The notes under the pieces are model-generated. The model saw only the letters and a list, made by a program, of their open reading frames with translations, did no database searches and had not been told where the DNA came from. Positions 6,625-10,014 of a DNA stretch of 10,014 bases are shown here, piece by piece. A program made the translations under genes and the position numbers. The DNA is taken from the NCBI GenBank assembly GCA_964557085.1, contig CAZKYS010000087.1, positions 1 through 10,014 on the forward strand, in the 5' to 3' direction. The first letter of the stretch is position 1. Each line of letters opens with the position of its first letter. Origin of the DNA: Pseudaquidulcibacter sp964557085. GTDB lineage: Bacteria > Pseudomonadota > Alphaproteobacteria > Caulobacterales > Aquidulcibacteraceae.

Positions 6625-7698
6625 ATGGATAACATGATGAGCAATGAAAATTTCCCACAAGATTTGCCTTATGTTCAAACTGTTTGTGGGAAAATTTCGC
6701 CTGATTTGCTTGGTCCAACTTTGATGCACGAACATGTTTTGGTGGATATTCGCCCGCCATCAATGCGAAATATTGCGCAAATTGGAAAAAAAATTACTTT
6801 AGAAAACAGGTTTACATGCGATTATGGCGAGGTATGGGCGCCCGGTAATTATGTTTTAAATCAACAAAATATTGCAATTAACGAACTTGAGAAAATGAAT
6901 TTATCTGGCGGTAAAAGCATTGTTGAATTAAGCTGTGGCGGCTTAAACCCTAATCCAAAAGGGCTTCAAAAAGTATCGCAAAAAAGCCAAACCAATATAA
7001 TTATGGGCTGTGGCTATTATGTTGAAGAATATTTAGATCCAAAATTACACAATTATTCCCAAGATGATTTTGCCCAAGAAATGATTGACCAAATTCAAAT
7101 TGGCGCATGGGGAACAGATATTAAGGCCGGAATTATCGGTGAAATCGGTTGCCAATCACCATGGACTAAACTTGAGCAAACAATAATGCGCGGCGCAATA
7201 ATGGCGCAAAAAGTTACAGGTGCAGCATTAAGCATTCACCCTGGGCGAAATGAAAACCAGCCGCAAGAGATTGCCGATTTTTTAATGAAAAATAATGCCG
7301 ATATGTCCCGCAATATCATGAGCCATGTGGATAGAACAATTTTCGATGATGAAAGGCTTTTCAAACTTGCCGATACAGGCATTATTATCGAATTTGATTT
7401 GTTTGGAATGGAAAATTCATTTTACAAATTGAACCTTGAAATCGATATGCCAAATGATGCAATGCGCCTTAAGACAATACGAAAATTGATTGATCGGGGG
7501 CATTTAAAGCAAATCCTTATTTCGCATGATATATGCTATCAAACCCGCCTTTGTTGTAATGGTGGTCATGGATATGGGCATATTTTTAGGAATGTTATTC
7601 CAATGATGTTGCGACGTAATTTTACACAGGATGAAATTGATACAATAATTGTTGAAAATCCAAAAAGATTACTAACGATTACACCAATTCCTTCTTAA
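6625..7698 (+). CDS. Phosphotriesterase-related (PTER-like) binuclear metal amidohydrolase
   Basis: This 357-residue TIM-barrel hydrolase has no signal peptide, so it is cytoplasmic. Expected metal ligands are His35 and His37 (LMHEHVLVD), the bridging Glu173 (GIIGEIGC), His205 (IHPGR), His234 (MSHVDRT) and Asp302 (SHDICYQTRL). The bridge is Glu, as in E. coli PHP and animal PTER, not the carboxylated Lys of true phosphotriesterases and lactonase relatives. Many stretches read like vertebrate PTER, including GIIGEIGC, IHPGR, MSH-DRTI, DLFG-E, IDMP-D, GGHGY-HI and ENPK. Human PTER has been reported to hydrolyse N-acetyltaurine, so a small N-acyl amide is a reasonable substrate class; this is inference. 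The ATG at 6625 is two bases after the peptidase stop. ATGs at 6634 and 6637 are possible starts too, since no ribosome site is clearly best. The 3' end overlaps the convergent MFS gene by 20 bp. Confidence 0.88.
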   Translation: MDNMMSNENFPQDLPYVQTVCGKISPDLLGPTLMHEHVLVDIRPPSMRNIAQIGKKITLENRFTCDYGEVWAPGNYVLNQQNIAINELEKMNLSGGKSIVELSCGGLNPNPKGLQKVSQKSQTNIIMGCGYYVEEYLDPKLHNYSQDDFAQEMIDQIQIGAWGTDIKAGIIGEIGCQSPWTKLEQTIMRGAIMAQKVTGAALSIHPGRNENQPQEIADFLMKNNADMSRNIMSHVDRTIFDDERLFKLADTGIIIEFDLFGMENSFYKLNLEIDMPNDAMRLKTIRKLIDRGHLKQILISHDICYQTRLCCNGGHGYGHIFRNVIPMMLRRNFTQDEIDTIIVENPKRLLTITPIPS

Positions 7699-8965
7699 AT
7701 TTTGATGCAAAAATGAAAAGCCCAATCAATGCAATTGGTGTTGTTGCAATCGGCAAAATACTCATTGATAGGCCAATTGATGCATCGCTATGGAAAATAT
7801 AATCGGTAGCAAAAGCAACAAAAAACGGCCCAAAAGTAAGGCCAATAAGGTTTGATATAAGCAAATAAATAGATGTTATTTGACCACGATATTTCGGCAA
7901 ACTTATCAAAGCCAAAACGGCAGAGGCCAAACCATAAGGGAAACTTTGCCCAAAAATCAAAAATATTGAATAAAATAAAGCGCTATTCAAATTTGGCGCA
8001 TTTGCATAAAGCGGCGCGGCAATGCTTAATGTTATGATTGCAATAAAGATAAGCCCAATTATGCCATTAATATTATTTTGTTTAACGAATTTATCAAACA
8101 AATAACTTGATGTCCAAACCGCTAACGGCCCAATGAAAAGCATTATAAGGCCAAGATTTATTCCCGCTTGTGATGTGGTTACATGATGTACGCGCACCAA
8201 AAGGCTTGGCATCCATGAAATTGTGCCATAGGCCAAAATTGTAATAGCGGTAAAAACAATTATGTGACCGGTATATAATAATGGCTTTGTGGCAATATAT
8301 TTAAAAACTTCGGCAAAGCTTATGTATTCTTTATTCTGCGCCCTAGTTTCATCTTTTATGAATAAAAGAACAAATGCCAAAATAATTCCAGGAAGGCCAA
8401 CTAAAATAAAAACCATTCGCCATGGTGTTAGCCCCAAATTTAAACTTGATATAAAATCTGAATGCTTTTCAAGCAGGCCAAGCAATCCGCCGCCCGCCAA
8501 TAATGCCATTGCACTTCCAATAAAAATGCCCGATTGAAAAACGCCTAAAGCGCGCGCCAGTAAGTGTTTTGGGAATTTTTGACTTAATAATGAAACCGCT
8601 GCAGGGGATAATGTTGCTTCACCAATTGCAACCCCAATTCGGGCTATAAATAAAGTTGTGAATGAATTTGCAAGGCCACAAAATGCCGCCATAAAACTCC
8701 AAAGCCCAATTCCAGATGACATTAATTTGGGGCGGCTAAATCTGTCCGCAAGATAGCCAAGTGGTAGCCCAAAAATTGCATAAAAAAGTGCAAAGGCAAG
8801 ACCATGAAGCAGGCTTATTTGTGAATCACTTATATGGAGTTCGGCACGAATTGGTGCAACCAAAAGCGTTAGAAGCATCCTATCAACAAATGAAAGAACA
8901 TTTGCAAGCATCAATAAAAAGGCCAAAACCCATGGTGCTTTGTAATAAATAGTCTCTTTATCCAT
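7679..8965 (-). CDS. Spinster-like MFS transporter
   Basis: This 428-residue, very hydrophobic protein is consistent with 12 membrane helices and is located in the inner membrane. TM1 ends with NVLSFVDR (Asp28-Arg29), a hallmark of Spinster-type carriers. The loop after TM2 holds MFS motif A as GYLADRFSRPKL (70-81). TM4 carries ARIGVAIGEATLSPAA, and the middle loop has the TPWRMVFILVGLPG segment common in proteobacterial members. These carriers move organic anions, lipids or small metabolites and often sit beside TonB receptors in sphingomonad catabolic loci. Direction and substrate cannot be read from the sequence. The ATG at 8965 is preceded on this strand by TTATGAGG with an eight-base spacer. 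The gene diverges from the TonB receptor across a repeat-rich 172-bp space and overlaps the PTER-like gene tail to tail, with no room for a separate terminator. Confidence 0.92.
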   Translation of the reverse strand: MDKETIYYKAPWVLAFLLMLANVLSFVDRMLLTLLVAPIRAELHISDSQISLLHGLAFALFYAIFGLPLGYLADRFSRPKLMSSGIGLWSFMAAFCGLANSFTTLFIARIGVAIGEATLSPAAVSLLSQKFPKHLLARALGVFQSGIFIGSAMALLAGGGLLGLLEKHSDFISSLNLGLTPWRMVFILVGLPGIILAFVLLFIKDETRAQNKEYISFAEVFKYIATKPLLYTGHIIVFTAITILAYGTISWMPSLLVRVHHVTTSQAGINLGLIMLFIGPLAVWTSSYLFDKFVKQNNINGIIGLIFIAIITLSIAAPLYANAPNLNSALFYSIFLIFGQSFPYGLASAVLALISLPKYRGQITSIYLLISNLIGLTFGPFFVAFATDYIFHSDASIGLSMSILPIATTPIALIGLFIFASKFKKELV

Positions 8966-8990
8966 GATTTTGCCTCATAAAGCTATAAAA

Positions 8991-9012
8991 AGCTAATAAA
9001 CACTAATATATT
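8991..9012. repeat. Direct repeat copy A / putative operator near the MFS start
   Basis: This 22-bp element starts AGCTAATAAA and ends ACTAATATATT. It matches copy B at 9042-9063 at 19 of 22 positions, and the two copies are exactly 51 bp apart. Its inner 16-mer CTAATAAACACTAATA fits the CTARTnAnnACTARTA motif found at the acylase promoter. It lies 26-47 bases before the MFS start codon, in or near the 5' leader predicted for that gene, as a repressor site would. CTA trinucleotides at 8983, 8993 and 9003 are spaced exactly 10 bp, about one helical turn. Confidence 0.5.
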
Positions 9013-9021
9013 TTTCGCAAG

Positions 9022-9051
9022 ACTATTGACAGGTTTAAAAAAGCTAGTCAA
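9022..9051 (-). promoter_or_regulatory. Putative divergent promoter of the MFS gene, overlapping the receptor promoter
   Basis: On the - strand, TTGACT (9051-9046) is followed after 18 bases by AATAGT (9027-9022), mirroring the + strand promoter almost exactly. The mirror arises from the perfect 7-bp dyad TATTGAC (9024-9030) / GTCAATA (9047-9053). The transcript would start near 9015 and have a leader of about 50 bases. The same dyad could equally be a regulator site; the two readings are not exclusive. Confidence 0.35.
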
Positions 9052-9055
9052 TACT
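9026..9055 (+). promoter_or_regulatory. Putative promoter of the TonB-dependent receptor gene
   Basis: A perfect TTGACA is at 9026-9031 and, after 18 bases, AATACT (9050-9055; four of six to TATAAT). Transcription would start near 9062, leaving a leader of about 75 bases. The -10 is weak, which fits an activated or tightly controlled gene, and it lies inside direct-repeat copy B. Confidence 0.4.
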
Positions 9056-9063
9056 AATATATT
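9042..9063. repeat. Direct repeat copy B / putative operator in the TonB receptor promoter
   Basis: This 22-bp element starts AGCTAGTCAA and ends ACTAATATATT. Its inner 16-mer CTAGTCAATACTAATA (9044-9059) matches copy A at 13 of 16 and the acylase dyad at 12 of 16 positions. It covers the predicted -10 region of the TonB receptor promoter and, read on the other strand, the -35 of the MFS promoter, so a bound protein could affect both genes. Confidence 0.5.
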
Positions 9064-9137
9064 CACGATGCGGCGCTAAATGAAAGACAATAAGGAAACT
9101 TGCGAAAAATTTGGCACTAAAATTACAGGGGGGCGTA

Positions 9138-10014
9138 ATGAAAATTGCAGAAAACATACAAGTATCAAAAATGGTATTAGCGTTTACTTTATTATGTGGC
9201 ATGAATTTGGTTGCCTCAAACGCTTATGCACAAGATGAAAAAGACAAAACAAATAATTCAGAGACTGTGATTGTTACGGCAACAAAGCGTTCGGAAAAAT
9301 TGCAAGATGTTCCAATTTCAATTACCGCGTTTTCAGGGGCAAAACTTGAACAATTAAATCCAGACAATTTATCGGATTTGGCAAACCAAGTTCCAAATCT
9401 TTATATGCCACCTGCGAATGAATCTGCATCACAATCAATTACTTTGCGTGGCCTCGGTGCGGGGGTTACGCGTTCTGGTGGGCGTGCGGTAGGTGTTTAT
9501 GTGGATGGCGTTTATTTAAGCTCGGATAATCTTGTAAACGTACCAATCAGTGACATCACAAGCCTTGAAGTCTTAAAAGGGCCACAGGCGACATTGTTCG
9601 GGCGCGATACAATTGGCGGCGCAATTAACATTACAACCCGCAAACCTTCCACAAATTTTAATGGATATATAGAGGGTGAGGTTGGTAATTATGGGCGCAC
9701 AGTTTTAAATGCGGGTATTGATGTTCCGATATCAGCTGATAAAGCCTATGCGCGTTTCTCTTTGCGTAAGTTTGACTATGCTGGTCATATTGAAAACCGT
9801 TTTGATGGCACTAAGGCAGATGGAAAAAATCAATTATCTGCAACTGCGCAATTATATTTGACGCCAAATGACAAAACTGATGTGCGCCTTGTTTATAATC
9901 ATTCTTATCGCCGTGATAATCCTACGACAGGTGAAAATGCGGGTGGTAATTTCTCAGATCAAACCCCTTATTCAGTAAATATCAATGTCAAAGAAAAATT
10001 TGACCAAGATAGTG
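9138..10014 (+). CDS. TonB-dependent outer-membrane receptor, 3'-truncated (first 292 residues)
   Basis: The gene starts at ATG 9138, after a GGGGGG-rich ribosome site five bases upstream, and is open to the window end. Receptors of this type usually have 700-900 residues, so well over half is missing. A signal peptide ends at AYA-Q (cleavage after Ala31). The TonB-box-like ETVIVTATKR is at 42-51, and a plug domain follows with DVPISITAF (57-65), LRGLG (103-107), VYVDGVYL (120-127) and EVLKGPQATLFGRDTIGGAINITTRKP (144-170 region). The first barrel strands start at about residue 175. GRDTIGG has Asp where GRNTIGG is common. Such receptors use TonB/proton-motive energy to import siderophores, glycans, peptides or aromatic compounds. 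No iron-siderophore gene is nearby; the divergent carrier and the amide-hydrolase operon favour an organic nutrient. The substrate is not readable. Confidence 0.93.
   Translation, partial: MKIAENIQVSKMVLAFTLLCGMNLVASNAYAQDEKDKTNNSETVIVTATKRSEKLQDVPISITAFSGAKLEQLNPDNLSDLANQVPNLYMPPANESASQSITLRGLGAGVTRSGGRAVGVYVDGVYLSSDNLVNVPISDITSLEVLKGPQATLFGRDTIGGAINITTRKPSTNFNGYIEGEVGNYGRTVLNAGIDVPISADKAYARFSLRKFDYAGHIENRFDGTKADGKNQLSATAQLYLTPNDKTDVRLVYNHSYRRDNPTTGENAGGNFSDQTPYSVNINVKEKFDQDS

Larger units (their letters stand above)
9010..9110. repeat. Perfect 12-bp inverted repeat enclosing the divergent promoter
   Basis: ATTTTTCGCAAG at 9010-9021 is the exact reverse complement of CTTGCGAAAAAT at 9099-9110; the arms are 77 bases apart. 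Read along each divergent gene, the same CTTGCGAAAAAT lies upstream of the start codon: 45-56 bases before the MFS ATG and 28-39 bases before the receptor ATG. Because the predicted starts of transcription fall between or at the arms, a hairpin joining both is unlikely in either RNA. Two copies of a protein or leader-RNA site is the better reading. Confidence 0.55.

Noticed and set aside
6625..7698. Calling the PTE-family protein an organophosphate-degrading phosphotriesterase or quorum-quenching lactonase
   Set aside because: The bridging residue is Glu, and the conserved blocks follow PTER/PHP, not the Lys-bridged phosphotriesterase or lactonase branches.
9010..9110. Reading the 12-bp inverted repeat as ends of an insertion sequence or MITE
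   Set aside because: It encloses the divergent promoter elements, I see no flanking target duplication, and both neighbouring genes are intact at their starts.
1..10014. CRISPR array, tRNA, rRNA, riboswitch, transposase or phage genes
   Set aside because: I looked for regularly spaced repeats, cloverleaf-like regions and mobile-element proteins and saw none; nearly all of the window is covered by metabolic and transport genes.

Overview
The window looks like chromosomal DNA from an AT-rich Gram-negative bacterium, most likely an alphaproteobacterium near the Sphingomonadales. The signs are a TonB-dependent receptor with an AYA-Q signal cleavage site, a Spinster-type MFS carrier encoded back to back with it, an SDR ending in a typical sphingomonad-like C-terminus, and tight operons with GAGG-type ribosome sites. 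This placement comes from protein style only; no rRNA or marker gene is present. Coding density is very high. The only real non-coding spaces are about 186 bp (2602-2787) and 172 bp (8966-9137), both between divergent genes.

Left block (1-2030, + strand): the 3' half of an SDR dehydrogenase gene, then an HpcH/HpaI-type class II aldolase, then a XylF/CumD-type meta-cleavage product hydrolase. The genes abut (0 bp) or overlap (1 bp), so they form one operon. Together they suggest the lower part of an aromatic ring meta-cleavage pathway: C-C hydrolysis of the ring-fission product, then aldol cleavage of a 4-hydroxy-2-oxo acid. A lone mobA (molybdenum cofactor guanylyltransferase) lies opposite, its 3' end overlapping the hydrolase gene by 11 bp, and closes this block.

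Middle block (2721-7698, + strand): a promoter-like region with a CTAGT/ACTAG dyad precedes a three-gene operon. The genes encode an exported Ntn-hydrolase acylase of the PvdQ/aculeacin-acylase clade, a membrane-anchored TAP-like S33 peptidase, and a cytoplasmic binuclear-metal amidohydrolase strikingly like animal PTER. All three families contain enzymes that split amide or peptide bonds, and they are predicted to act in successive compartments.

Right block (7679-10014): a Spinster-like MFS carrier on the - strand overlaps the PTER-like gene by 20 bp tail to tail. It diverges from a TonB-dependent receptor gene that runs off the window end. The shared intergenic space is packed with repeats: a 22-bp imperfect direct repeat, a TATTGAC/GTCAATA dyad and a perfect 12-bp inverted repeat. 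The direct repeat contains a motif, CTARTnAnnACTARTA, that also sits at the acylase promoter.

My main inference is that the middle and right blocks form one co-regulated scavenging system for an N-acylated compound. Uptake by the receptor would be followed by periplasmic deacylation and peptide trimming, inner-membrane import, and cytoplasmic amide hydrolysis. The substrate cannot be read from the sequence.
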